A DNA stretch of 55,522 nucleotides, taken from RGIG1959 sp045540655. GTDB lineage: Bacteria > Bacillota > Clostridia > Oscillospirales > Acutalibacteraceae. The stretch is taken from positions 1 through 55,522 of the forward strand of contig JAZQHP010000088.1 of assembly GCA_045540655.1 (NCBI GenBank), in the 5' to 3' direction. Shown piece by piece: positions 8,600-17,620 of the stretch (position 1 is the stretch's first letter; each line of letters begins with the position of its first letter). Under the pieces are notes generated by a model. That model was given only the letters and a program-made list of their open reading frames with translations. It made no database searches and was not told where the DNA came from. The position numbers were made by a program, and so were the translations under genes.

Positions 8600-9586
8600 A
8601 TGCCGACACCTACTGCGATTCATATTTTAAGCGACGAAGAATTTACCGCACGCATCGCGTCCATCGAGGAAGAACTCGGTCGCGTCTGCCGCGAAGGCAC
8701 CGTCATCGCCTTTGACCGCACGGAGCTGTACTATCGGTTTTATCCGGTTGAGCACAGCGTTGGTACCGTCATCATCGTGCACGGATTGAGCGAGTTTGTG
8801 GAAAAATTCTGCGAACTGACGTGGTATTTCCGTCAACAGGGCTACAGCGTTCTCGTGTACGATCAGCGTTGCCACGGACACTCGTCGCGCCTGACGGACA
8901 GCGACTCGGTCATTCACGTCAACAAGTTTGACGATTACGCCGCCGACCTCGATCAGATCATCCGTGAGGTGGCGATCCCGCTGTCGGAGGATAAACCGCT
9001 GTTTCTGCTTGGGCATTCCCTCGGCGGGGCGGTCGTGTGTCTGTATCTCAACGCGCATCCCGACACGCCTGTGCAAAAGGCGATTCTGTCGGCACCGCTG
9101 TTCCTGCCGGATCTGAAAGCGATGCCGCTGTGGGTCGCGAGACTCGGCACGGTTTACGAGTGGAGCCGCGCGCATCGGGGTGATGTCGCCTCCGCGCTGT
9201 CGCATCCGTTCAATCCGCAGGCGTCGTTTGAACACAGCTCCGATGCCAGCCGCGCGCGGTTTGAATACAATATGGCACTGCGCCGTTCCCATCCCCGGTA
9301 TCAGACCGTGCAAAAATCGGTGGGATGGAACAAGGAAGCGTTGCATATCAACCGCCGTATCCGCAAACGCGCGTTTGCCGAAGCGATCCGCACGCCCGTT
9401 CTTCTGCTGTCCGCCGAACAGGACACCGTCGTAAAACCGCGCCTTCATCGCGTCTTCGCCGCACGCTGTCCGATGTGTCGGTTGTATGTGGTGAAGGGTG
9501 CCAAACACAGTCTGTTCACCGGCACTCCCGATATCATGACCGATTATCTTACGCAAGCCTTTGCGTTCTTCCGCGATTCCGTTTAA
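8600..9586 (+). CDS. alpha/beta hydrolase, lysophospholipase/monoacylglycerol-lipase-like
   Basis: A 328-residue soluble hydrolase of the PldB/monoglyceride-lipase type. HGLSEFVEKF (oxyanion hole), YDQRCHGHS, the nucleophile motif GHSLGGAVV, a lid-like insert after APLFLPD, SAEQDTVV with the acid residue and KGAKHSLF with the catalytic His are all present. It starts after a strong AAGGAGGT. There is no signal peptide. It is convergent with the DUF2953 gene and the two stops overlap by four bases. It could recycle lysophospholipids or acylglycerols, but only the fold and triad are read from sequence. Confidence 0.85.
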   Translation: MPTPTAIHILSDEEFTARIASIEEELGRVCREGTVIAFDRTELYYRFYPVEHSVGTVIIVHGLSEFVEKFCELTWYFRQQGYSVLVYDQRCHGHSSRLTDSDSVIHVNKFDDYAADLDQIIREVAIPLSEDKPLFLLGHSLGGAVVCLYLNAHPDTPVQKAILSAPLFLPDLKAMPLWVARLGTVYEWSRAHRGDVASALSHPFNPQASFEHSSDASRARFEYNMALRRSHPRYQTVQKSVGWNKEALHINRRIRKRAFAEAIRTPVLLLSAEQDTVVKPRLHRVFAARCPMCRLYVVKGAKHSLFTGTPDIMTDYLTQAFAFFRDSV

Positions 9587-10257
9587 CGGGTCGCGGATTT
9601 CTTTTTGCGGCGGCGCTTTTTGCGCGTGGCGCGGGTCTGGGCGCTGATGAGTTCGCGATTGGCACGCAGGGCTTCCTTGTACACAATGCGAATGAACGCC
9701 GTCAGCACACGGCAGACGTTGGTGCGCAGTTTGAGATCGTAATGAAACTCCTCTTCGGGCGCATCGAAATCGCAACGGATGTCGATGCGTTCGTCCTTCA
9801 TGTTGATCGGCAGGATGCCGTGGATCATGCCGAGCACGGGATACACCACCGCACAGCATTTGCCGTAATTCATGGCGGCTTCATCGGCATCGTCGGCGGT
9901 GCACACCACCGTCAAACGAAAGCGCTTGAGCTTGCAGTGCGGCAAAATCCACACCACCTGCTCGAGAAGCGACCACAGAATATTGCAGGTGTCCTTTAAA
10001 GTCACCGTCACACCGCTGGTTTTGACATTGGATCGGATCGCCGTACCTTTCGCGCGCGACAGACCGCTGACGTCCAACAAATACAATAAAATGGGGTTGT
10101 CGGGGTCGGGCTCTTCGCCGAACGTCATGTGCAAAAAATGATACCGCAGCATCATCTCGCCCTGCTCGTCATCCTTTGCCGTCACATAAACGGGCAGTGT
10201 TAAAATAATCGCGATGAGCAACCCCAGCCCGCCGATGATTCCCAGTGCAATCCACAT
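9583..10257 (-). CDS. DUF2953-like membrane-anchored protein
   Basis: A 224-residue protein with one N-terminal membrane helix (about residues 3-25), a beta-rich middle region and a very basic tail full of Lys and Arg. This arrangement and the VTAKDDEQGEMMLRYHFLHMTF opening resemble DUF2953 proteins, which occur in Firmicutes and have no established activity. It has its own promoter and its end overlaps the convergent hydrolase gene by four bases. I assign no function. Confidence 0.6.
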   Translation of the reverse strand: MWIALGIIGGLGLLIAIILTLPVYVTAKDDEQGEMMLRYHFLHMTFGEEPDPDNPILLYLLDVSGLSRAKGTAIRSNVKTSGVTVTLKDTCNILWSLLEQVVWILPHCKLKRFRLTVVCTADDADEAAMNYGKCCAVVYPVLGMIHGILPINMKDERIDIRCDFDAPEEEFHYDLKLRTNVCRVLTAFIRIVYKEALRANRELISAQTRATRKKRRRKKKSATR

Positions 10258-10292
10258 GGACGTTTTCCCCCTTTCCCTGTCTGATACGCTTT

Positions 10293-10321
10293 ATTATAGC
10301 CCATTTGCCGCGCTTTTGCAA
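10293..10321 (-). promoter_or_regulatory. promoter of the DUF2953-like gene
   Basis: Reading leftwards, TTGCAA (10321-10316), 17 bases and TATAAT (10298-10293) lie about 35 bases upstream of the start, a near-consensus sigma-A promoter. Confidence 0.75.
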
Positions 10322-10366
10322 CCCTGCATTTGTACGGTGCGCCGGCGGCGACCGAGTCAGCACATA

Positions 10367-10405
10367 AAAAGAGAAGATTCGGTTTATCGCCGAATCTTCT
10401 CTTTT
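10367..10405 (-). terminator. intrinsic terminator of the zinc-ribbon gene
   Basis: Sixteen-base arms (AAAAGAGAAGATTCGG and its complement) around a 7-base loop, ending in a T run on the minus strand, about 30 bases past the stop. Confidence 0.85.
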
Positions 10406-10435
10406 GTACTTTGGTTGGTTTGTCGGCGGAAACTC

Positions 10436-10843
10436 TTAGCCGTAGTAGGACGTAAACGCCTCGGCGCCGCCGGTCGCCGCGCCGAAGACCATCGCCAGTA
10501 CAGCGACAATCACCGCCACGATCGCCACCAGCACCAGTCCGCACCAATAGGAGCGGGCATAGTTGCGGCGGTTGATGTTGCTGCCGTTGCAGCTGAACAC
10601 GATCAGCAGGATAAAGCCGACCACGGGCAGGGAAAACAGCAACGAATAGCCGAAATAGCCCCACGCGCCGAGCGGGCGGTATTTCGCGGGCAGATCGTCT
10701 TCGGTCATCTCCCGCGGAGCGGGCGCCATGTACACAGGCGGCGTCATCGGCACTTCCGTTTCGACGCCGACCGCCGCGCCGCAATGCGGGCAGTGCCTGG
10801 CAATATCCGGTATTTCCATGGAACAATGAGGACACTTCATCAT
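10436..10843 (-). CDS. zinc-ribbon membrane protein
   Basis: A 135-residue protein. An N-terminal zinc ribbon, CPHC-(11)-CPHCG, is followed by a Pro-rich linker and two hydrophobic helices separated by a short loop containing NGSNINRRNYARS. This is a common Clostridia layout for small membrane proteins of unknown role. The start follows AAGGAG by nine bases; a second ATG comes directly after it. It lies 52 bases after the MarR gene and ends at a strong terminator, so the two probably share a transcript. Confidence 0.75.
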   Translation of the reverse strand: MMKCPHCSMEIPDIARHCPHCGAAVGVETEVPMTPPVYMAPAPREMTEDDLPAKYRPLGAWGYFGYSLLFSLPVVGFILLIVFSCNGSNINRRNYARSYWCGLVLVAIVAVIVAVLAMVFGAATGGAEAFTSYYG

Positions 10844-10895
10844 ATGTACTCTCTCCTTTTTATAAAGCAAGGGCTCCTACCCTTACCGATGTTCA

Positions 10896-11324
10896 TCAGG
10901 AATCCAGCTGTTGACGCAGGTTGAGCGAAATCGTCTCCAGCGCTTTGTAAAAGGTTTCGCGCTCCTCATCGGACAACCCGCTTCCGCCCATCAGCACCCA
11001 CTGGGCGATGGTTTCATCAAGCTTGCGGGCGATCTCCTCGCCACGCGGCGTCAGTTGCCAGCGCGCACGGTACACAGGACCTTCGCTGACAATCAGCTCT
11101 TTTTCCTTCATCATCGTCAGCGCCCGCGAAATCGCGGCTTTATCCTCCGCGCACAGGCGGCAAAGCTCGGCGGCGGTCAGACCGCACCGATGATGGATCT
11201 CATACAGACACATCACATGCGTGCCCTTCAGACCGTATTCCTCCATCTCCATCGTTTTGATGCGCTGGATGTATTTATGGCAAACGGCGATCCCCGTCAC
11301 GAACGCTTCAAAGCGCTTGAGCAT
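10896..11324 (-). CDS. MarR family transcriptional regulator
   Basis: A 142-residue winged-helix regulator of the MarR type. The helix-turn-helix region is LTAAELCRLCAEDKAAISRALTMM, followed by the wing with ELIVSEGPVYRARWQLTPRGEEIA and C-terminal dimerisation helices. MarR proteins are usually dimeric repressors released by small phenolic or oxidant ligands. It starts eight bases after AGGGAGAG. The zinc-ribbon protein gene downstream is the likely co-regulated partner. No obvious palindromic operator could be settled by eye. Confidence 0.85.
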   Translation of the reverse strand: MLKRFEAFVTGIAVCHKYIQRIKTMEMEEYGLKGTHVMCLYEIHHRCGLTAAELCRLCAEDKAAISRALTMMKEKELIVSEGPVYRARWQLTPRGEEIARKLDETIAQWVLMGGSGLSDEERETFYKALETISLNLRQQLDS

Positions 11325-11371
11325 CGGTCAAGCTCTCCCTTCTCAAAATAAATACAACAGTAATAAATCTA

Positions 11372-11402
11372 CCCCACCGCCGACAATCTTTCGGCGGTGG
11401 GG
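11372..11402 (-). terminator. hairpin terminator after the small peptide gene
   Basis: Perfect 12-base arms (CCCCACCGCCGA and its complement) with a 7-base loop, eight bases past the small gene's stop. The following minus-strand bases are T-rich but not a pure T run. Confidence 0.7.
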
Positions 11403-11409
11403 AACGTGT

Positions 11410-11541
11410 TTATTCATCTCCGAACCAATCGTCGGAGTCGGTATCGGGAATGAACCCGGTACCCTGACTGTAATAGGCAATATCTTCCACACTTTCAAAC
11501 AGGAGAATCTGCAATTCGGGGGTTTCATAAAGCTGTTTCAT
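11410..11541 (-). CDS. 43-residue peptide downstream of the cohesin protein
   Basis: A 43-codon frame starting MKQLYETPELQILLFES, then a VEDIAYYSQGTGF segment and a strongly acidic end rich in Asp and Glu. AAAGGGGA precedes the ATG by about ten bases. It begins 19 bases after the stop of the large secreted cohesin gene and a strong hairpin follows it. From memory, short proteins opening with M-K-x-x-Y-x-x-P-E-L and containing an ED(I/V) motif are frequent in gut Clostridia and are often left unannotated; I know of no function. The acidic tail and hydrophobic core would allow a precursor peptide or a chaperone-like partner, but that is speculation. Confidence 0.65.
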   Translation of the reverse strand: MKQLYETPELQILLFESVEDIAYYSQGTGFIPDTDSDDWFGDE

Positions 11542-11560
11542 CGTTCACTTGTCCCCTTTC

Positions 11561-14500
11561 TTACAGATTGGTCGCCGTCATGGTATAGTCAAGGGTATTG
11601 GTGCTGTAGACGGTGATGGTTTCGTTTGTTGTCAGGTCGGTATAGGTCACGTAGGCAATCGCCACGCGGGTCTTGTCGGCGGCGACCTTGTTGATGGTCA
11701 CGGAGAATTGACCCGAGCCCTCCGACAGGATCGTTGCCTTGACCGGCTTCACCGTATTGCTCGATGCAACGCCGTTTCGAAGTTCCTCGAGATAGGACGC
11801 CTTGGTGCTGTAATAAATGCCCGCTTCCTCCACACGATAGGAGGCGGTATCGCCCAGGTTGGCGGCGCACACCCATGTGATGGAGCCCTTCGTACCGGTG
11901 GTGTCGGTGCCGTATACGCCGCGCACCGTATGCATCGCCGCGGTGGGCGCTTTAGCGGGCGCTTTGTCGGCGTAGCAAGCCTTCAGCTCGAGGTTGCCGG
12001 GAATATAGAAGCGATAGGTCGATTCATAGCTGACGATATTGCCGTACTGATCCTCCCAGTGTGAGAAGACCTGTCCGTCCGGGGCGGCATTGGCCCGGAT
12101 CTCCACGTGGGTGTCATAGCCGTACAGACCGCCGAACTGATCCTCGGTCGCTTCGGTACGGATGATCTTGTTGAAGTAAGCGCAGGTCTGATCCTCCAGC
12201 CACTGCTCTGTATTCTCCACAAAGCTGTCGGTAATCGTGCCGCCCTCCACGTCCACAATGTAGCCGTAGATCGGATCGAGCTCCACAAGCGTCTGAGTCG
12301 ACGTGTCGCGGATCTGCCAATCGATGAACGCATAGTTCAGCTTTTGCGGAGCAGTTTGCGGATGCTCCTGCTCAATGTCCGCGCCCGTATTCGGGATGGT
12401 CACTTCCTTGATGACCTGATTGTCGTCATAATACCTGAGTGTCAGCGGATAGCACACCGATACGGTGTCATCCATCGTGATCACGGTCGCGACCACGTAG
12501 CCTTCTTTATCCGCATCCGTCGCTGTCGGTTTGTAATACGCCGCATCGTTACAGGACAGGCGGAAGGGAATATCGTAGATCGGATCGCTCACCGTCGGAT
12601 AGCCGTCGTTCACCGTGAAGGTGATGCTGCCGAGCTTGCCGTTTGTCTTACTCGTATTGCGATCGACCGCGACAAATGCCAGATTCAGTTCTTCATTTTC
12701 TGCGTCGAGATGTTCATCCGCCATGCGGTAAGTCGACGACAACGAGCCGATCACCGTTTCGTCCCAGACAAAGTAGCTGTTGCCCTGCTTAACGGGGGTC
12801 AGCGCCGCCGCATCGTACGACATCGTCAGACCGACGTTGGCAAGTCCCGTGACGCTGTCCATCATGATATCCACCGTCACCGTCTGTCCCGAGTAAACCG
12901 CTTCCTGATGCGATACCGCACGGAATCGGATGGTGCCCTCGGGAGGCATGACCAGCGTGGTTGTAGTCGTGGTAGTCGTTGTCGTAGTGGTCGTGGTGGT
13001 AGTCGTGGTGGTAGTCGTGGTAGTTGTAGTGGTGGGAGTTGTAGTGGTTGTAGTGGTCGTGGAAGACGTCGTGGTCGTGGTGGTAGCGGTCGTGTTGATC
13101 ACCACCGTGCCGTCGACCGTTTCATACAAAAGCACATAATCGGTGCCGCCGACCGAGCCGTACAATTCCTGCACCGCAAGGGTAAGCGGGGTCGTGCCGT
13201 CCGTGGCTCCGTCCTTGATGCGGAAGGTCAGCTTGTACAGCACACCGCCTGCAGCAGACCCGGTGTCCGCGGCGGACGAAAACGCAAAGCGCACACAGCC
13301 GTCCGCTTTCAGATAGGACATATACATATCACTGTTGGTGATAATTGCCGTGTTGATGTCGGTGGCGTAGAGATTGTCGTCCTCTCCTGTCACCACGGGC
13401 TCCAGCACCGCGCTGTCATACAGTACATCCAGTCGCGCCGCCGTCAGATATTGTCCTTCGGACACCGATACGGGAATGGTGACGGTGTCGCCGGGTGTAC
13501 CGACGGCCGTGCCGACGGTCAACGCGGCGGGAGCTTTTTCAATCACCACTTCGCCGTCGGTGGTATTCACCGCCGACGGATCTGACGCGCCGTAGCTGTC
13601 GGGATTGATGTCGTTATACACCTGCACCGCACCCATCGAGAGCGTCAGCGGTGTCGTGCCGCTCATCGCCGCCGAAGACACGGTGAAGTTCAGATACGCC
13701 ACCGTACCGGAAGCCGCGGTATTTTGATTGCCGACGTATATCAGCTTGACTTTGCCGTCTTTGGCGTTGGCATTTACCATGGTGTTTCTGCCGGAACCTA
13801 CAACCGCCGTGTTCCACTCCACCTCACCCGGTGTGAGCACCGTGGGATCGTAGTTCACCGCCAGGTCAAAGTTCGCCACACCCTGGGCGCTGTCCAGGGT
13901 CAGCGGGATGCGCACCGTGCCGCCCGCCTGTGCTTCTTGACTGCCGAGCGAGAATGTCACGGCATCGGGGCGGTTGACATCGTAGGTTTCGGGGCCCATC
14001 GTCAGGCCGCGCAATTCGATCGTGCCTGCCTCCTGCAGGCAAAGTGTCATGGTTTTGACATAATAAATGCCGTTCATCGGCACCGTGAAAATCCAGCTCG
14101 GCGATCCGATGAAATTGGCGATCCGATCGGCGTTGGTGCTGGCTTGCCAGTTCTCCGCTTCATTTGCCCAGTCGCCCTGCAGATTGGATACTTTCTCATA
14201 AACCTCGCCGACTTCGACTTTTGCACGGTCGCCGGCACTTTGAATACCCTGTCCGCGAATCTTGATGTCGTACGCACAGGTCGCCGTCATGTTATACAGC
14301 ATTTTCGGATTGTTGTTGATGTTGTAGTACTGATACACGGGGAACGTCACCTGCGTGCCCGCCGCACCCTTCATCACCAACCGACCCGTTGCCGAGTCAT
14401 AATAGAGCGCCTGCAGACCGGAAACACCGACTGCCGCCTGTTCGACCTGTTCGGCGGTGGGCATCAGGTTGAGGGTGCCGTCGACGACCGGCGTATCCAC

Positions 14501-15091
14501 CAGCGTCAGGGCATTCATGGAGCCTTTGATGATCAGATAGATGCTGGTGATCGTGATTTTTTGGTCCACCACCACATCCGCCCGTGCAAACTGGTTCTGC
14601 GCAATACCGTATTCCACCAGTTCGTCGATGCGAAGCGAGCCTTCGTACTGACCCACTTCCAACGCACTGTCGTACTTTGCCAACGTGGTATCGATCAGTT
14701 GGTTGATGTGAAGCGATTTGGTGCTGCCGTCCGCCTTTTTCAGGTACAGCTTGATATCAGCGGCACCGGTCACTGTAAAATGATAGTACAGGGAATCGAA
14801 CAGATCCGCCGCCCGATCGGCGTGATCGTACGACACGTGCGGGAAATACTTCGTAGTAGCGATATCCACATCGTACCCGCCGAGGCTGTTTTTGTTCACG
14901 ATCGCACTGCATCCCCCCAGCACCGGGCGCTCCCAGTCCGACACACTTGTCGGAAGAAGCGAGACGCCCTGCGGGAACGACGCGGTCTGCGCAAACGTCG
15001 CCGCAGGCATGGTCGAAAATAGCGCGGTAAACAGCAACAAGCCGCTCATCAGGGCGGCAATGATGCGCTTTGTGGGGGTGGTTCTTTTCAT
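11561..15091 (-). CDS. secreted cohesin-repeat, Thr-linker protein (scaffoldin-like)
   Basis: A 1176-residue exported protein. Residues 1-35 are a signal peptide (KRTTPTKR, hydrophobic core, AxA-like cleavage). About 36-370 is a region I do not recognise. Two cohesin-like beta-sandwich units follow at about 377-510 (VNYDPTVLTPGEV, VAYLNFTV) and 520-640 (VLYDSAVLEPVV). A nearly pure Thr linker spans 667-712. A third cohesin-like unit lies at 717-835 (MSYDAAALTPV, LGSITFTV), and a beta-rich end follows. Cohesins bind dockerins of cellulosomal enzymes. I see no dockerin, LPxTG or SLH motif, so how it stays at the surface is unclear. An apparent longer reading frame overlaps prfC and is rejected; the true start follows AGGAGGAACGACC. 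Confidence 0.8.
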   Translation of the reverse strand: MKRTTPTKRIIAALMSGLLLFTALFSTMPAATFAQTASFPQGVSLLPTSVSDWERPVLGGCSAIVNKNSLGGYDVDIATTKYFPHVSYDHADRAADLFDSLYYHFTVTGAADIKLYLKKADGSTKSLHINQLIDTTLAKYDSALEVGQYEGSLRIDELVEYGIAQNQFARADVVVDQKITITSIYLIIKGSMNALTLVDTPVVDGTLNLMPTAEQVEQAAVGVSGLQALYYDSATGRLVMKGAAGTQVTFPVYQYYNINNNPKMLYNMTATCAYDIKIRGQGIQSAGDRAKVEVGEVYEKVSNLQGDWANEAENWQASTNADRIANFIGSPSWIFTVPMNGIYYVKTMTLCLQEAGTIELRGLTMGPETYDVNRPDAVTFSLGSQEAQAGGTVRIPLTLDSAQGVANFDLAVNYDPTVLTPGEVEWNTAVVGSGRNTMVNANAKDGKVKLIYVGNQNTAASGTVAYLNFTVSSAAMSGTTPLTLSMGAVQVYNDINPDSYGASDPSAVNTTDGEVVIEKAPAALTVGTAVGTPGDTVTIPVSVSEGQYLTAARLDVLYDSAVLEPVVTGEDDNLYATDINTAIITNSDMYMSYLKADGCVRFAFSSAADTGSAAGGVLYKLTFRIKDGATDGTTPLTLAVQELYGSVGGTDYVLLYETVDGTVVINTTATTTTTTSSTTTTTTTTPTTTTTTTTTTTTTTTTTTTTTTTTTTLVMPPEGTIRFRAVSHQEAVYSGQTVTVDIMMDSVTGLANVGLTMSYDAAALTPVKQGNSYFVWDETVIGSLSSTYRMADEHLDAENEELNLAFVAVDRNTSKTNGKLGSITFTVNDGYPTVSDPIYDIPFRLSCNDAAYYKPTATDADKEGYVVATVITMDDTVSVCYPLTLRYYDDNQVIKEVTIPNTGADIEQEHPQTAPQKLNYAFIDWQIRDTSTQTLVELDPIYGYIVDVEGGTITDSFVENTEQWLEDQTCAYFNKIIRTEATEDQFGGLYGYDTHVEIRANAAPDGQVFSHWEDQYGNIVSYESTYRFYIPGNLELKACYADKAPAKAPTAAMHTVRGVYGTDTTGTKGSITWVCAANLGDTASYRVEEAGIYYSTKASYLEELRNGVASSNTVKPVKATILSEGSGQFSVTINKVAADKTRVAIAYVTYTDLTTNETITVYSTNTLDYTMTATNL
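12956..13093 (-). repeat. Thr-codon repeat tract (poly-Thr linker)
   Basis: A run of ACN codons, imperfect GTG/GTC/GTA triplets on the plus strand, encodes an almost pure Thr linker with a few Ser, Ala and one Pro. It is a likely site of length polymorphism and of assembly error, although the frame stays open through it. Such linkers are typically O-glycosylated spacers in Ruminococcus surface proteins. Confidence 0.85.
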
Positions 15092-15189
15092 TGGTCGTTC
15101 CTCCTGCCGATCCGTTCTCCGAATATACCTTGAAAACCTGCCGAATAGTGAACAGAATATGCCGATTTTGCACAATAAGTCTATTCTAA

Positions 15190-15218
15190 AGTATAACAAT
15201 AATCCCTGCAAAAAGCAA
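15190..15218 (-). promoter_or_regulatory. promoter of the cohesin-protein gene
   Basis: Reading leftwards, TTGCTT (15218-15213), 17 bases and TATACT (15195-15190). It gives a leader of about 90 bases before the ATG. Confidence 0.7.
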
Positions 15219-15276
15219 GTGTTTTTCGGGATTTCGTCATCCTTCACAACACTTTCTGTTGCTCTTTCAACAAAAA

Positions 15277-15319
15277 AACGGCAAAGGCTTTCTTCCACTC
15301 GGTTCAAGCCTTTGCCGTT
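15277..15319 (-). terminator. intrinsic terminator of prfC
   Basis: Fourteen-base perfect arms (AACGGCAAAGGCTT) around a 15-base loop, followed on the minus strand by a run of T. It lies 14 bases past the prfC stop. Confidence 0.85.
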
Positions 15320-15332
15320 ATGCTGTTTTGCG

Positions 15333-16913
15333 TTAATTCTTGCTGAAATCCGCCAGCACCAGATCCTTGTTATGCTCCAGCGCCCAACGGATGTTCCACT
15401 CGCCCGAGAAGAGCAACAACGGGCGACCGCGCATATCCTGCGCAAACTTGGTGTCGGAGGTGATGTCCAGCGCGCGGGGATCGGGCACGTCGCTCTCGAT
15501 CCAGCGGGCATATTGATACGGCAGGCTGTCCATACGCACCTGCACGCCGTACTCGTTGTTGAGACGGTGCTCGAGCACCTCAAACTGCAGGGTGCCGACC
15601 ACGCCCACGATCACCTCTTCCATGCCGCCGCCCGGCTCCTGGAAAATCTGGATCGCACCTTCCTGCGCAATCTGCGTCATGCCCTTAACGAACTGCTTGC
15701 GCTTCATGGTATCCACCTGGCGCACCAGACGGAAGATTTCGGGTTCAAACGTCGGAATGCCCTCAAATTTAAAGGTTTTGCCGGGCATACACAGCGTGTC
15801 GCCGATGGAGAACACACCCGGATCGAACACGCCCATGATATCGCCCGCGTAGGCTTCCTCGATGATCTCACGGTCGGACGCCATCATCTGTTGCGGTTGC
15901 GACAGGCGCATCTTCTTGCCGCTTTGCACATGGATCACTTCCATGCCCTTTTCAAAACGACCCGAGCAGATGCGCATGAACGCGATACGGTCGCGATGCG
16001 CTTTGTTCATGTTCGCCTGAATTTTAAAGACGAATGCCGAGAACGGCGTGTTCACGGGATCAATCACGCCCACGTCCGCCTGCCGCGGCAACGGCGGCAT
16101 CGTCATGTTCAGAAACTCTCTCAAAAACGGTTCCACGCCGAAGTTCGTCAGCGCCGAGCCGAAAAACACGGGCGACAACGAGCCGTTCTGCACATTCTCC
16201 ATGACCAATTCACTGCCCGCTCCGTCGAGCAGTTCAATATCATCGCGCAGGCGGGACGCCATATCCTCGCCCACCATCGCGTCGAGCGCGGGGTCGTCGG
16301 GTTTGACGGCGGTCGCCGCCACCTCGTGTGCGCCGTTGCCTTCCGCAGTGAAGGCAAGCAGTTCGCCGCGACCGCGGTCGTAGACGCCCTTGAAATCGCG
16401 ACCCGAGCCCATCGGCCAGTTGACGGGATAGGTCTCGATGCCGAGCACCTGCTCGATTTCCTCCATCAGATCAAACGGATCGCGCGCTTCGCGGTCCATT
16501 TTGTTGATAAATGTAAAAATCGGGATATGCCGCATCACGCAGACCTTGAACAGCTTCTTGGTCTGCCGCTCGACGCCCTTGGAGGCATCGATGACCATGA
16601 CGGCGGAATCCGCCGCCATCAGCGTGCGGTAGGTGTCCTCCGAAAAGTCTTCGTGACCGGGGGTGTCCAGAATATTGATGCAGTGATCGCCGTATTCAAA
16701 CTGCAGTACCGACGATGTCACGGAAATACCGCGTTGCTTTTCGATCTCCATCCAGTCGGACACCGCATGCTTCATGGAGCGTTTGCCCTTGACCATGCCC
16801 GCGCTCTGAATCGCGCCTCCGTAGAGAAGCAGTTTTTCGGTAAGAGTGGTTTTACCGGCGTCGGGGTGCGAAATGATCGCAAAGGTACGCCGTTTGTTGA
16901 TTTGTTTTTCCAT
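15333..16913 (-). CDS. prfC: peptide chain release factor 3
   Basis: A 526-residue translational GTPase, the normal RF3 length. G-domain motifs are SHPDAGKTTL (P-loop), DTPGHEDF and NKMDRE, followed by domain II and the RF3-specific C-terminal region with FEVLEHRLNNEYGV. RF3 recycles RF1 and RF2 from the ribosome after peptide release. The ATG shares one base with the stop of the deacetylase gene (TAATG), so the two are translationally coupled despite unrelated roles. A strong terminator follows. Confidence 0.96.
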   Translation of the reverse strand: MEKQINKRRTFAIISHPDAGKTTLTEKLLLYGGAIQSAGMVKGKRSMKHAVSDWMEIEKQRGISVTSSVLQFEYGDHCINILDTPGHEDFSEDTYRTLMAADSAVMVIDASKGVERQTKKLFKVCVMRHIPIFTFINKMDREARDPFDLMEEIEQVLGIETYPVNWPMGSGRDFKGVYDRGRGELLAFTAEGNGAHEVAATAVKPDDPALDAMVGEDMASRLRDDIELLDGAGSELVMENVQNGSLSPVFFGSALTNFGVEPFLREFLNMTMPPLPRQADVGVIDPVNTPFSAFVFKIQANMNKAHRDRIAFMRICSGRFEKGMEVIHVQSGKKMRLSQPQQMMASDREIIEEAYAGDIMGVFDPGVFSIGDTLCMPGKTFKFEGIPTFEPEIFRLVRQVDTMKRKQFVKGMTQIAQEGAIQIFQEPGGGMEEVIVGVVGTLQFEVLEHRLNNEYGVQVRMDSLPYQYARWIESDVPDPRALDITSDTKFAQDMRGRPLLLFSGEWNIRWALEHNKDLVLADFSKN

Positions 16914-17593
16914 TACAGACCCAAAGCCTCCCTGTTGGTCACATACGCTATATCCTCACGACCGCCCAGCTTCTCGCAAAGCGCCTCGATATGATCCCAA
17001 TTTTCGCGCACGTCAAATTCATAGCTGTGTCCCCAGATGGTCAACAGCATCGGTTCGGTGGGGGTCGCGTTCAGAAAACGCTCCACCACATCCCACACAT
17101 CCTCCGCCGCATGATGACAGGTGTGGTCCCATGTCAGCGGCTCGGCGGGGAGCGAAAAATCACCGCGACGAATGGTGCGGGCGTAGCGGATGCCCGCCGC
17201 GCGTACCGCCGCGATCACGTCGTCGTTGAAGGTGCCGTAGGGGTACGCCATGCCGACGATGTCCTGTCCGATGAGGGCTTCGAGCGCCGCTTTGTCGCCC
17301 GCGACCTCCTCGGTGAGCTCTGCCGCCGACAACGCCGTCAGGTCGTAGTGATGCGCGGTGTGAACGGCGATCTCATGCCCTTCGTACACCCGCGTCACCT
17401 CGGACGCATCGACATACTGCACATAGAGCCCACGTTCGTGCTCATGCCAGCCCTTGGCATCCGACAACAGGGCGGAGCTGATATTGAACGTGCCCTTCAT
17501 GCCGTGGCGGTTAAAAATCTCAATCAGGCGTTTGTCCGCCTGCACGCCGTCGTCATAGCTGAACGTGACCGCCTTCTTTTTTCCGTTCCACAT
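16913..17593 (-). CDS. polysaccharide deacetylase
   Basis: A 226-residue NodB-type deacetylase without signal peptide. Motifs in order are TFSYDDG (catalytic and metal Asp), HTAHHYDLT (the HxxxH metal ligands), YPYGTFND, and WGHSYEF near the end with the late conserved His. It is a compact single domain. The start MWNGKKK follows GGGAGGGGTGACGGT and a clear promoter; an ATG nine codons upstream lacks a comparable site. It is coupled to prfC by a TAATG junction. The substrate may be peptidoglycan or another N-acetylated glycan. Confidence 0.87.
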   Translation of the reverse strand: MWNGKKKAVTFSYDDGVQADKRLIEIFNRHGMKGTFNISSALLSDAKGWHEHERGLYVQYVDASEVTRVYEGHEIAVHTAHHYDLTALSAAELTEEVAGDKAALEALIGQDIVGMAYPYGTFNDDVIAAVRAAGIRYARTIRRGDFSLPAEPLTWDHTCHHAAEDVWDVVERFLNATPTEPMLLTIWGHSYEFDVRENWDHIEALCEKLGGREDIAYVTNREALGL

Positions 17594-17620
17594 ACCGTCA
17601 CCCCTCCCTCGGTTCAACAC

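Noticed and set aside
12956..13093. The Thr-codon tract as a CRISPR-like or tandem-repeat array
   Set aside because: It has no spacers and keeps one reading frame inside a secreted protein; it is a linker.
15092..15583. N-terminal extension of the cohesin protein reading frame to 1340 residues
   Set aside because: The extension overlaps prfC in another frame and crosses the prfC terminator and the cohesin-gene promoter. The true start has a good ribosome-binding site and a signal peptide.
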